Source: Lachnospiraceae bacterium
GTDB lineage: Bacteria > Bacillota > Clostridia > Lachnospirales > Lachnospiraceae
Direction of reading: 5' to 3'
Assembly: GCA_016282915.1 (NCBI GenBank)
Contig: JAEELW010000032.1
Location: 1 to 32,410, forward strand
DNA: 32,410 bases
This document shows, piece by piece, positions 23,939-32,317 of this stretch. A program made the translations under genes and the position numbers. The stretch's first letter is position 1. Each line of letters begins with the position of its first letter. The notes beneath the pieces are model-generated. The model was given only the letters and a program-made list of their open reading frames with translations, had not been told where the DNA came from and did no database searches.

Positions 23939-24096
23939 AGACAGATCGAAAGCAAAAAAGGACCACCCGGCTGAGATATCAGACGGGTGGTTTTATTTTT
24001 CCGGTATAAAGATCGCAAAAGAGCCGGAATAATGTGAAGTATGCCTGCCCGGGAGAGCGTATCTGCAAATGCAGGCGTCGGGTTTCAGATGTATCC
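23939..24096 (+). repeat. tandem imperfect repeat behind pilA, copy 2
   Basis: The second copy starts agacagatcgaaa, keeps a terminator (23963-23990) and a second hairpin, ATGCCTGC (24041-24048) with GCAGGCGT (24071-24078). The base change in the second arm is a wobble that preserves pairing. It ends at the stop codon of the convergent YfhO gene. Confidence 0.8.
23955..24000. terminator. bidirectional terminator between pilA and the YfhO operon
   Basis: CCACCCG (23963-23969) pairs with CGGGTGG (23984-23990), with a short inner TGA/TCA stem. A T-run follows on the plus strand (23991-24000), and an A-run before it (23955-23960) gives a T-run on the minus strand. It probably ends the minus-strand operon and backs up the pilA terminator. 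Confidence 0.75.
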
Positions 24097-24097
24097 A

Positions 24098-26737
24098 TCA
24101 TTTTGTATTCAGTTTCTTTTTATCTATGAGTGCTTTAATAAGAAGCAGTACGTATAGCGCAAGGCTTATAAGTGTAACGGTCAGCCCGCTTTTTGCACCG
24201 GGTTCCGTATATACCAGCTCGATCTCATGACTGCCGGGACTTAAGGGGACTGCCAGGAAGGCATCGTCCATGACACTTTCGCAGGGCACGATATTGCCGT
24301 CTACTTTAGCGGACCAGCCCTTATCCCAGGGAATGGAGGTGAAGAGCAGGGGATATTCATCTGTGGCATTTACCTGCCCTTTCAGATGAGAACTGCTCCA
24401 TTCCGTAAGCGTAAGGATACCGGGAAGAAGATCCCGGTGTAAAGCAGAGAGCGCACTGCCATCAAAACGGGAGATATAGATATCATTACATGCATAGCTT
24501 GACATGCTGTTTTCATTAAAATAGATCGCAATATTTTCCGTATCCGAAGCGAACTTATCACTCACCCTTCCGCCTTTTGTGATACAGCCGACAGATAAGG
24601 TAAAACTTTCCGCATAGTTTTCGTCGCTGCCGAGTACATAGGGAGCGATAGAGAGTGCACTGGGTTCGTCCTGGCGGAAACAGATATATAAGGGGTGCTC
24701 TTCATCTTTTGGAGCGGAAAAATATGCACCGGCATTGGGGCTGTGGGAAGTCGCTTTCGAAAACATGGTGTGATCGTCGTAAACGGATATTTTTGCATTA
24801 AAGGAACTTGTATTCAGATCTTTCAGTTCCAGGCGGTCAAAGAAATGATAATCCTTGCCGCTGATGGCTTTAACTAAGCGTTCCTGGTTTTCAAAAGGAT
24901 CTTTTCCCGGGTGATAATCCTTTATTGAATCCGATACCATATAAGCGATGGAAAGACGCCAGGGAAAGGCTTCCAGATTTGAGAAGCGTTCATCCGCTCC
25001 CTCGCTGATCCGCCGGATATCGGCGGTATAGCCTTTATCAAAAAGCATATAGGTCAGATCGGTGTACCCGTTTTCCGTGATACTCCGATTGCTGACCGAG
25101 ATCCCGAGACCGTAAAGAGCGTTCCGAAGCGCATATTCATCAGAGGAGGAAAAGGTATTAAAGCCGGCATAACCAAAGAGTGCGGAAGAATTATAATTAT
25201 TGTCACCGTACATGGAAATGCGGGAAAGCTGGTCATCTTCTTTCGGAATGCGGTCCAAAGCCTCTTTCTGCGCTTTGTACCAGGCATTGTATTCGCTTTC
25301 GGGAAAAGGATCATAATCCACATGTTTCTGGGCAAGCCAGCCGTTCAGGGCGAGCTCGACGATCAGGACGGAAAAACAGAGCATCGACAGTAGAGCACGC
25401 CCGATCTTTCCGTCGGGAAGGGGCTTTTTTTTCGGCATAAGGAGCAGACCCCATATACAGAGGAAAACGATGTTCAGAGCGAGTTCAAAAGGCGAATTTG
25501 TGGTATCCGAATAAGTCTTATACAGGGGCCAGAAGCGTATCATAAAGGAATAAAGCGTTATCAGGGCGGCTATGCTGAGCCAGAGGCTGCGTTTGTCCAG
25601 ACAGCCTTTGGCTACGCTGAAACAGCGGCAGGCCAGGGCACAGATCAGAAAGCTCACAAAAGCGCTGTTTCTGAAAAAATAGAAATTCGGATAATCGAAA
25701 GCATGTGTAACGATAAAGAGCGGAAGGTAAAGCATGCTCAAAAAACATAAAAGAAGAAAAACAGCCGAAACGATCTTTTCTTTCGCCGGAATTGCTTTCT
25801 GCAGGAAATAATGGATCAGGAGAAGGAGGACAGGAAGGCCGCAGTACAGAAACGGAGTGCGGTTGTCCATATCCGGCATGACTCCGAGCATCAGGCTGTT
25901 AACTATGTCCGGAAAAGAGACCGACAGATCGGTGAACTCCTGATTATCCGCTGCCATATGGGATACAAGAAACTGCGCACAGGGTAAAAGGATGGCTGCA
26001 CAAGAGGCGGCTGCGAGAAATACCGATGAGCCGAAACGGACGATCAGCTTCCACACAGGGATGGAAGGTTCTGCGGAAGCTTCTTTATTTGAAGGACGGA
26101 GTATCAGAAGGGCCAAAAAGGCGGGAGCGATAAAGAGGCCGCAGATAAAAGCCATATAGAAATTGCTGAGGAATAAAAACGCCCAGGCCGGAACGAGTGC
26201 GAGCCAGCGGCCGGTCTTTATAAGGCGCTGTGTCAGAAGGAGCAGGAGCGGAAGAAGATAAGCCGATTCCAGCCAGATCAGATTGAAATGCAATGTTACA
26301 TTGTAACTGTTCATCGCATAACATATTGCAAAAAATATGGCGGCTGCATCACTGCATCTGATCACACGTTTCGCAAACAGGGAGAAAAACGCACCGCAAA
26401 GGCCAATCTTTAAGCTGATGATCACGGCTGTCATAGCCGGAATGGAGATCAGCTCCGGCAGATAAAGCAGGTTAAAAGGGCTGAAAGCATAATAGGCATA
26501 GGTCAGGATCGACGGAGAGCCGTAGTATTGCGTAAAGGTATACCAGAAATCTTCTTTTCCCTTCAGAACACGAAGGAACAGCTGTATGAAATCAGTGTAT
26601 TGGGCATAAAGATCCCCACGGAGGATGGTGCGGTTGCCGAAGCCGAGTACATCATAAAAGAGCAGAAACAGCAGAAAAGTGCTTAATGAAAGGGCGAAGG
26701 CGCAAAATGCAACGAAGAGCAGACGGTTCTTTTTCAT
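24098..26737 (-). CDS. YfhO family membrane protein (GT-C glycosyltransferase-like), copy 4
   Basis: An 879-residue polytopic protein. After the first helix (about 6-31) comes the conserved acidic loop LRGDLYAQYTDFIQLFLRVL with D42, then QYYGSPSILTYAYYAFSPFN. About a dozen helices lead to a large outer domain with FTSIPWDKGWSAKVDG and GSHEIELVYTEPG, then a last helix and a short basic tail (KALIDKKKLNTK). It is a close relative of the gene just upstream, with the same loop wording, so this pair probably arose by tandem duplication. Its ATG overlaps the stop of the upstream gene in an ATGA (26737-26734), with AAGG upstream on the minus strand. It is the last gene of the three-gene minus operon. 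Confidence 0.9.
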   Translation of the reverse strand: MKKNRLLFVAFCAFALSLSTFLLFLLFYDVLGFGNRTILRGDLYAQYTDFIQLFLRVLKGKEDFWYTFTQYYGSPSILTYAYYAFSPFNLLYLPELISIPAMTAVIISLKIGLCGAFFSLFAKRVIRCSDAAAIFFAICYAMNSYNVTLHFNLIWLESAYLLPLLLLLTQRLIKTGRWLALVPAWAFLFLSNFYMAFICGLFIAPAFLALLILRPSNKEASAEPSIPVWKLIVRFGSSVFLAAASCAAILLPCAQFLVSHMAADNQEFTDLSVSFPDIVNSLMLGVMPDMDNRTPFLYCGLPVLLLLIHYFLQKAIPAKEKIVSAVFLLLCFLSMLYLPLFIVTHAFDYPNFYFFRNSAFVSFLICALACRCFSVAKGCLDKRSLWLSIAALITLYSFMIRFWPLYKTYSDTTNSPFELALNIVFLCIWGLLLMPKKKPLPDGKIGRALLSMLCFSVLIVELALNGWLAQKHVDYDPFPESEYNAWYKAQKEALDRIPKEDDQLSRISMYGDNNYNSSALFGYAGFNTFSSSDEYALRNALYGLGISVSNRSITENGYTDLTYMLFDKGYTADIRRISEGADERFSNLEAFPWRLSIAYMVSDSIKDYHPGKDPFENQERLVKAISGKDYHFFDRLELKDLNTSSFNAKISVYDDHTMFSKATSHSPNAGAYFSAPKDEEHPLYICFRQDEPSALSIAPYVLGSDENYAESFTLSVGCITKGGRVSDKFASDTENIAIYFNENSMSSYACNDIYISRFDGSALSALHRDLLPGILTLTEWSSSHLKGQVNATDEYPLLFTSIPWDKGWSAKVDGNIVPCESVMDDAFLAVPLSPGSHEIELVYTEPGAKSGLTVTLISLALYVLLLIKALIDKKKLNTK

Positions 26738-29340
26738 GAGCCTTTTTCCTCCGTTTTTCCGGCCTCGCTTTTGTTTCCTGAAGAATTCTTTTTATAATAC
26801 AGATAGGAAATGAGCAGAAGGAATATGAGACTTCCTCCGCTGATCATTTTTCCGAGATCGGCCAGGGGATGGTTATACACCAGCCGGATACTGTGCTCTC
26901 CGGGCGTAAGTTCCAGACTTAAAAAGCTGTCATTTACGATGGCGTAGACAGGAACGGGCTTGTCGTCAACAAATGCTTCCCAGCCGGGATCATAGGGGAT
27001 CGAGAGGAAGAGTACGGGGCGCTCGGCGCTGGCTGTGACGGTTCCGCTGATCTCATCATCATCAAAATACGTTACAGCGAGAGGCGCGCTGCCGAGATCC
27101 TTCCGAAGCTCCGCCAGCATACTCTTATCATAGGATACAAAACGTATATCCCTGACCGCGTAATCGAAATCTCCGCTCTTGCTGAAAATGAGGTTCAGTG
27201 ACGGTATGCCCTGCTCGTTCGGAAGAACATAAACAATACTTCCGTCGGAAAGCGTCCGGTTTTTGCAGAAACCGGTGAAGGGCTGCTCGATCACGGGAGC
27301 GGTTCCGCGGATCACAGGCTCGGTCTCGGGGGTAAAATACGCAAGCATATTATCACTGACGGCTCCGGGGAAAGAAAAGGTGACGATGCCGTTGGAGGCA
27401 ACATCGCTGATATGCTGAAATACTATGGCATCTTCAAAAGGATAGATCTCGATATTTTTCGCGCTGAGATCCTCATCCTTAACGACCTCGGGTGTAAAAA
27501 AGCTGTATTTTTTATTTGTCATCAGACGGACAAGATTCTCCGTATTCGTAAACGGATCCTGATCATTCTGCCATTTTAAAAGTCCCGGACTGCACATAAA
27601 CCCGACGGGCAAAGCAAGCGGTGATCCGCTCAGTTCGCCGTTCGGAAGATTTAAACTGTATTTTACACCGAAGATCATATCGGTCAGCTCCGTATAGCCG
27701 TGATCGTAAATGCTCATGAATGAGGTGCCGATCCCCAGAGAGGAGAGGGTCCTGCGGAGTGCCGCATTGTCCGTGGTCGTGAAGCTGTTAAGGCCCGCAT
27801 AGCCGAAACGTGAAGGGGCGTTGAAGCTGATCTCGCCGTTTACGCGCACCCGGTAAAAATCCTTATCTCCGGCCAGCAGTTCGGGAATGATAGTCTCTTC
27901 GCTTTCTTCCCAGTCTGCGAGTTCCTCTTCGGCGTGAAAGCCGAAATCATTGCGGGAGAAACAGGTAAAGCCATTGATCACAAATTCCGTGCAGAGGATC
28001 AGGGTGAAGAGGATGCGGCCGGCCCCCGGACGATATATATATAATAGAAAATATACGAGAAGAAAGATCCCGTTTAAAAGGAAAAAACCATAGCTGTTGG
28101 TCTGATAACTGCCGTAACAGAGTTTCTGTACAGGGATCAGAAGGGCATAGAGCAGGAGCAGCGCCGAAATAAAAGCGCCGTACAGCTTTGGAGGCAGTTC
28201 CCTGAGATGGGGAAGAGCGCGGCAGCAAATCGTCAGGATAAGAAACACCAGGCAGAAGGCATAACGATGCGCATACCAGTTCGGAGCCTCCATGGCGTGA
28301 AGAAAACGGTAAACAGGGAGAAACTGCGTGGCAGCGAGGAAAAACAGCAGCAGACCGCCGGCGGCAAACTTTTCGCGTCTGTCGATCTTTTTGGAGATGA
28401 AAAACGCGGGAAGCAGAAAGAATACGGGGAGACCGCAGTAGATCAGCGGAATGGGGCTGCCCATGCCCTGCATCTCTCCCATAAAAAGATTGCAGAAAAC
28501 ATCCGGCAGCGTAATGGTCACAAATGAAAAAGCGCTGCGGCTCTGCCCTGCATTGAGAAGCTCGTATGCGGCCGGAAGGAGCACGATCGCACAGATGCCG
28601 ACGGAAAGAAGTACGGCTCCGGCATAGATCAGGCCTTTTTTTACGGCGGCTTTCAGAGCGCTGCGAAGCTCTCCCTGCAGTCCCAGAATGAGCAGAGCGA
28701 TAAAGCAGAGCGCGGTAAAGATCCCCGTGATATAACCCATATAAAAATTCGTGAGAAAAAGATAAGCATAGGCAGGAACCAGCGGCAGGGCGGAAGAACC
28801 ATGCAGATAGCGGAATATCAGAAGCATGATGAGCGGCAGTGTATAAAGGGCGTCCAGCCACATGATATGGATACACATGGTCACGGCAAAGGTGCAAAGA
28901 GCATAGGCGCTTCCGAACAGTATGGTACAGGTGCTTTTTTCCTTCAGCCCTTTGGAAAGGAAGAGCTGGAAAGTGAAGGCCGCAAGAGAAAGCTTCAGCG
29001 TGATGATAACAGCGGTCATGGCGGAAACGGAAAAGCCGGGCAGGAGATAGAGCAGATTAAAAGGGCTCAGACAGTAATAGGCATAGCCTGCCGTGGCGGG
29101 ATTTCCCAGAAAGAGGGAGAAACTGTAATAAAAGCTGCCCTTTCCTTTTAATACACTCAGAAAATCCTGTATAAAAGCAGTGTATTGGGAAAACAGATCT
29201 CCGCTCAGTATGGTTTTGTTGCCGAAGCCGAGTATACCGGAAAACGCAAGGATGAGAATAAAAAGAAGACAGGTAAGGAGGGCACTGTACAGCGGATAGA
29301 GTTCTTTTTTCTCTTGATATTTTTTAAGGAAGGAAAACAT
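26734..29340 (-). CDS. YfhO family membrane protein (GT-C glycosyltransferase-like), copy 3
   Basis: An 868-residue polytopic protein with a first helix at about 17-38 and the acidic loop LSGDLFSQYTAFIQDFLSVL containing D48, then FLGNPATAGYAYYCLSPFN. About a dozen helices follow, then an outer domain with LSIPYDPGWEAFVDDKPVP and GEHSIRLVYNHP, a final helix and a charged tail. Of the four copies it most resembles the downstream one. AGGAGG (plus 29349-29354) lies eight bases before its ATG and overlaps the stop codon of the DUF6311 gene, so translation is tightly coupled. Function is inferred from YfhO, which glycosylates lipoteichoic acid in bacilli. Confidence 0.9.
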   Translation of the reverse strand: MFSFLKKYQEKKELYPLYSALLTCLLFILILAFSGILGFGNKTILSGDLFSQYTAFIQDFLSVLKGKGSFYYSFSLFLGNPATAGYAYYCLSPFNLLYLLPGFSVSAMTAVIITLKLSLAAFTFQLFLSKGLKEKSTCTILFGSAYALCTFAVTMCIHIMWLDALYTLPLIMLLIFRYLHGSSALPLVPAYAYLFLTNFYMGYITGIFTALCFIALLILGLQGELRSALKAAVKKGLIYAGAVLLSVGICAIVLLPAAYELLNAGQSRSAFSFVTITLPDVFCNLFMGEMQGMGSPIPLIYCGLPVFFLLPAFFISKKIDRREKFAAGGLLLFFLAATQFLPVYRFLHAMEAPNWYAHRYAFCLVFLILTICCRALPHLRELPPKLYGAFISALLLLYALLIPVQKLCYGSYQTNSYGFFLLNGIFLLVYFLLYIYRPGAGRILFTLILCTEFVINGFTCFSRNDFGFHAEEELADWEESEETIIPELLAGDKDFYRVRVNGEISFNAPSRFGYAGLNSFTTTDNAALRRTLSSLGIGTSFMSIYDHGYTELTDMIFGVKYSLNLPNGELSGSPLALPVGFMCSPGLLKWQNDQDPFTNTENLVRLMTNKKYSFFTPEVVKDEDLSAKNIEIYPFEDAIVFQHISDVASNGIVTFSFPGAVSDNMLAYFTPETEPVIRGTAPVIEQPFTGFCKNRTLSDGSIVYVLPNEQGIPSLNLIFSKSGDFDYAVRDIRFVSYDKSMLAELRKDLGSAPLAVTYFDDDEISGTVTASAERPVLFLSIPYDPGWEAFVDDKPVPVYAIVNDSFLSLELTPGEHSIRLVYNHPLADLGKMISGGSLIFLLLISYLYYKKNSSGNKSEAGKTEEKGS

Positions 29341-29352
29341 GGGAAAAGCCTC

Positions 29353-31146
29353 CTAAAATTCTTCAAAAGTCGGAATGGGTGTTGCAGCGAGTTCCGGGTC
29401 GTAATATTCCTGCATCACCTGATACAGATTCTCATGATCCAGAAGTTCCGAGGGGCTGCCGGGCGTTTCTTTCAGCAGATCCTTATGGAAGACGCAGATC
29501 AGGTTGTCACAGTTATATGCCAGATAATCCTCCGGAAGAAGCTGCGGCTTCAGGAAGACGATATAACCGGCAGGAATGACATAAATGGTGTCATCTGCCA
29601 GTTTGCCAGCATTCCAGTCGTTGATATCGGCCTGCACGGAATTCTTGGGACCGCGGCAGGCTTTGGAAGTGTTCAGCTTCATACCGTGATGGGAAGCGAA
29701 GACTCCCGCGGGAGCAATGTTTTCATAGTTTGTTGTGATGAAGGCGAAACGTTTTGCTTCGGAAGTAAAAGCTGTATCAAAGCTTTCGTAAAAACTGTCG
29801 GTATAGCCGGAGACAAGGGAGTCCGCGCCGCCTTTGGCGGTGCGGGGGACGATCTCCACATATTGTAATATGATGGCCGGCATAAGAATATAGATAAAGA
29901 TACGCTGGGAACGTATGCCTTTACACAGGATATAGAAGACAGCCACCTGGACCAGATACCAGACCGGAAGGATAAAGCGTGCGGTAGCACGAAAGGTGGA
30001 CAGGATGGCAAGCAGCTCCATATCCGGATGACTCCCGATCAGATCGAAAAGCATCTGCCCCGCGATGCGCGGACGCATCCCCTCGGAAAGAATAAAGAGA
30101 ACGACGGAGGCGGCCAGAGTAAGGAAGAAGAAAAAACGGTGCTTTTCAACAAAAGGCTTCAGCTTCCGGCGGTTCAGGACCAGAAAAACGATCGCAAGTA
30201 TAAAAAAGGCGGTAAAGGCGATACCCCAGTATACAGCGGATTCCGTACTGTAAAGATAATCGATCCTGGGAAGGAAGGAGGAAAAGATCAGCGGATTGAT
30301 CAGATCAACGGGATCAAAGAGCAGCCCCGGGAAGCCGCGCATGATCACATTTTCATGAGGGAGAAAACCGCCGCCGAGCCAGTATGCCAGCAGGCTGAAC
30401 ACGACGCAGGCAAAAAAGACGATGAGAGATGAAATGCGTTTTCTGTTTTTGAAAAACTGGTAAAAGCAGGAGAAACTCATCAGGAAACCACACATAAAGA
30501 AAAGGTAACCGTGGATCAGTATGGCTCCGCTGCAGAGGAGCGCCCAGAGTATTGTTCTCTTGCGGGCGCTCATCTCCGATTCACAGAGGATCAGCAGAAA
30601 GGCGAAAAGGATCAGCCACTGTCCGGCCAGGGCACTGTGATGAAAACAGCGGAAGAGGACCGGAACATTGATGATAAAGAAAGGGACGCAGAACATGGTC
30701 TTGATATAGCCGATGCCCAGTTTCCTGAGGATCAGTGATGCGGCGACTCCCTGCAGGATAAAGCAGAGGAAGATCCAGATGCCGAAATACTGGAAGAATT
30801 CGGGAAGTATCGGCGAGATCAGCTTAAAGAAGATCGCGAGCAGCGGAATGGAATCCGAAAAGATCACGGAACTTTCGTAAGGATACGGATAATAGGACTG
30901 GACCCCTATGGGATTCTGCCAGGGACTGATGCGGTAAAAATCAAAACCGAGCTGATGATTGAATACGTCCGCGTCCGTGCTGTTATACAGAAAACTCACA
31001 TTTGTGGGCCAGAGACTTGAAAAGCCGTAGATCAGCAGAAAGATCACGGCGCCGATCAATGCGGCCGTAAAAGCATACGCACGCTTCCGGGAGAAAAACT
31101 CGCGTGTTTTTTCGGAAGGTTCACTTAAAGACACTAATCTGATCAT
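29353..31146 (-). CDS. DUF6311 family polytopic membrane protein
   Basis: A 597-residue protein with about eleven hydrophobic helices and an outer C-terminal domain of roughly 150 residues. After the first helix (about 23-45) the loop contains DADVFNHQLGFDFYRISPWQ (58-77), then YYPYPYESSVIFSDSIPLLA and LPEFFQYFGIWIFLCFILQG, matching the DUF6311 pattern as I know it. The fold looks GT-C-like; no activity is established. It leads a three-gene minus-strand operon with two YfhO genes. No ribosome site precedes ATG 31146, and its promoter (31155-31183) would start transcription about two bases before the ATG, so the message may be leaderless. A later start would cut into the first helix. Confidence 0.85.
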   Translation of the reverse strand: MIRLVSLSEPSEKTREFFSRKRAYAFTAALIGAVIFLLIYGFSSLWPTNVSFLYNSTDADVFNHQLGFDFYRISPWQNPIGVQSYYPYPYESSVIFSDSIPLLAIFFKLISPILPEFFQYFGIWIFLCFILQGVAASLILRKLGIGYIKTMFCVPFFIINVPVLFRCFHHSALAGQWLILFAFLLILCESEMSARKRTILWALLCSGAILIHGYLFFMCGFLMSFSCFYQFFKNRKRISSLIVFFACVVFSLLAYWLGGGFLPHENVIMRGFPGLLFDPVDLINPLIFSSFLPRIDYLYSTESAVYWGIAFTAFFILAIVFLVLNRRKLKPFVEKHRFFFFLTLAASVVLFILSEGMRPRIAGQMLFDLIGSHPDMELLAILSTFRATARFILPVWYLVQVAVFYILCKGIRSQRIFIYILMPAIILQYVEIVPRTAKGGADSLVSGYTDSFYESFDTAFTSEAKRFAFITTNYENIAPAGVFASHHGMKLNTSKACRGPKNSVQADINDWNAGKLADDTIYVIPAGYIVFLKPQLLPEDYLAYNCDNLICVFHKDLLKETPGSPSELLDHENLYQVMQEYYDPELAATPIPTFEEF

Positions 31147-31154
31147 AATAAATC

Positions 31155-31183
31155 ATTATATATAGTAAGAACAGAAAAGTAAA
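31155..31183 (-). promoter_or_regulatory. promoter of the DUF6311-YfhO-YfhO operon
   Basis: On the minus strand TTTACT (plus 31178-31183) and a perfect TATAAT (plus 31155-31160) are 17 bases apart. The -10 ends only eight bases before the ATG at 31146, so transcription would start almost at the start codon. Confidence 0.65.
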
Positions 31184-31446
31184 GAACAGAGATATTGATT
31201 TTCGACAGCGAAAAGTATAAAATATAAATATTTGAGCGGACGTGCGTATGCCGTGTTCCCGGGCGGAAAGTGCGGAAAAAATCAGCGGCACGAAAAAAAC
31301 AAAAATCAGGCTGATAATCATGTTTTGGCAGTTGGTGACATTTTTTTTGTACTTCATGCAAATTTGATAAAAATTGATGCATTTTCTTGTTAAAAAAGGA
31401 AAAAAACGCTCAATATATTTTGTTACTTATTCCGACCTTGTGCAAA
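31184..31446. other. AT-rich intergenic region between divergent operons
   Basis: The 31147-31483 interval separates the DUF6311 operon from pilD. Apart from the two divergent promoters at its ends, no convincing gene was found. TGCAAATTTGAT (31357-31368) is partly repeated as TGCAAATTGACG (31441-31452), the second copy overlapping the pilD -35 box; a related inverted element, AATTGATGCA, lies at 31372-31381. These may be regulator sites. Confidence 0.35.
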
Positions 31447-31475
31447 TTGACGAATAACAGCATCTTTGGTATAAT
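31447..31475 (+). promoter_or_regulatory. strong promoter of pilD
   Basis: TTGACG (31447-31452) and a perfect TATAAT (31470-31475) are 17 bases apart, with TGG directly before the -10. Transcription would start near 31482, at or within a few bases of the possible start codons of pilD. Confidence 0.8.
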
Positions 31476-31483
31476 CTTTGCAA

Positions 31484-32194
31484 GTGGAAGTGTATGTATT
31501 TTTGAGTGCAATCTGTGCGGCTTTGGCGTTCGGTACTGTGATGTACCGTTATTCGCTTTATAAGATCTGTCTGGGGCCGGAAGAGGACCCGGATGAGGAA
31601 CTGAAAGCGAATGGTACGCTGGGAGGGATAAGCCGCTGTATGAAGCGCGGCGATACCGGCCGCTGGCTCTTCGTCCTTGGAACGGCTTTATTGTGGCTGG
31701 CCCTGGGATGGAAATGGGGCTTCGGATATCTGTATCTGATCTATGGACTTACAGCGCTGATCCTTTTGGGATTGTCCATGGTAGATGCGGCGATCTACGA
31801 GCTTCCGCCTGAGATGAACCTTGCCATTGCCATACTCGGAGCTGCCCGGCTTGCCATGGATCTTCCGCACTGGTATGAATACCTGATCGGCGGAGCACTG
31901 GTGAGCGGAATGTTTCTGCTGATCATACTGGTCAGAAGAGATTACATGGGCGGCGGTGATATGAAGCTTATGGCGGCACTGGGGCTTTTACTGGGATGGA
32001 AAAAGATCCTGCTCGTACTGGTGCTCGGGGCGTTTCTGGGAAGCATCATCCACGGAATCAGGATGTTATTGACAAAAGAAAAACATGTTCTTTCGTTCGG
32101 CCCGTATCTTGCGGCAGCTGCAGTGCTCGTGATGATGTGGGGGGACGAGATGATCAGGTTTTACATCAGCACATTCCTGCCTGAGCTTTCGTAG
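31484..32194 (+). CDS. pilD: prepilin peptidase (A24 aspartic protease), possible leaderless mRNA
   Basis: A 236-residue membrane protease that cuts the leader from prepilins such as PilA. The two catalytic aspartates are D101, in MVDAAIYELPPEM, and D159, in the GGGDMKL motif. Several helices surround them, and the C-terminus shows FGPYLAAAAVLV, as in the family. The N-terminal methyltransferase domain with its cysteine cluster, seen in larger PilD proteins, is absent. Candidate starts are TTG 31478, GTG 31484 and GTG 31490. An in-frame TAA at 31472 rules out anything earlier, and none has a ribosome site. GTG 31484 is chosen because it lies two bases after the predicted transcription start. 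The same configuration occurs in the divergent DUF6311 gene. Confidence 0.9.
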   Translation: MEVYVFLSAICAALAFGTVMYRYSLYKICLGPEEDPDEELKANGTLGGISRCMKRGDTGRWLFVLGTALLWLALGWKWGFGYLYLIYGLTALILLGLSMVDAAIYELPPEMNLAIAILGAARLAMDLPHWYEYLIGGALVSGMFLLIILVRRDYMGGGDMKLMAALGLLLGWKKILLVLVLGAFLGSIIHGIRMLLTKEKHVLSFGPYLAAAAVLVMMWGDEMIRFYISTFLPELS

Positions 32195-32196
32195 CT

Positions 32197-32218
32197 CTTC
32201 CGGGTCCGGACCCGGAAG
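32197..32218 (+). terminator. perfect 22-base palindrome after pilD
   Basis: CTTCCGGGTCC followed by GGACCCGGAAG is fully palindromic and begins two bases after the pilD stop. It forms a strong GC hairpin but lacks a T-run, so it may be a weak or factor-dependent terminator, or it may protect the pilD message end. Confidence 0.5.
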
Positions 32219-32243
32219 CGCCGGAAAGCGTAAAATGCATATC

Positions 32244-32268
32244 TCGGCATTTTTGCCGATGCTATGAT
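32244..32268 (+). promoter_or_regulatory. hairpin and extended -10 promoter before pilM
   Basis: TCGGCA (32244-32249) pairs with TGCCGA (32254-32259) around TTTT. It is immediately followed by TGC and TATGAT (32263-32268), an extended -10 without a good -35. The stem could be a binding site overlapping the promoter. Transcription would start near 32275. Confidence 0.4.
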
Positions 32269-32317
32269 AAGTCCTGTATGTGGGGCTACACTACAATATG
32301 AAAGGGGAGCAGCAAGG

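Noticed and set aside
23746-24096. CRISPR or mobile element explanation for the two repeat copies
   Set aside because: There are only two long imperfect copies, no regular spacers, no transposase and no terminal inverted repeats.
31121-31357. Minus-strand reading frame of 78 codons over the DUF6311 start and intergenic region
   Set aside because: No ribosome site, composition follows the AT-rich spacer, and it overlaps the strong promoter and the start of a real gene.
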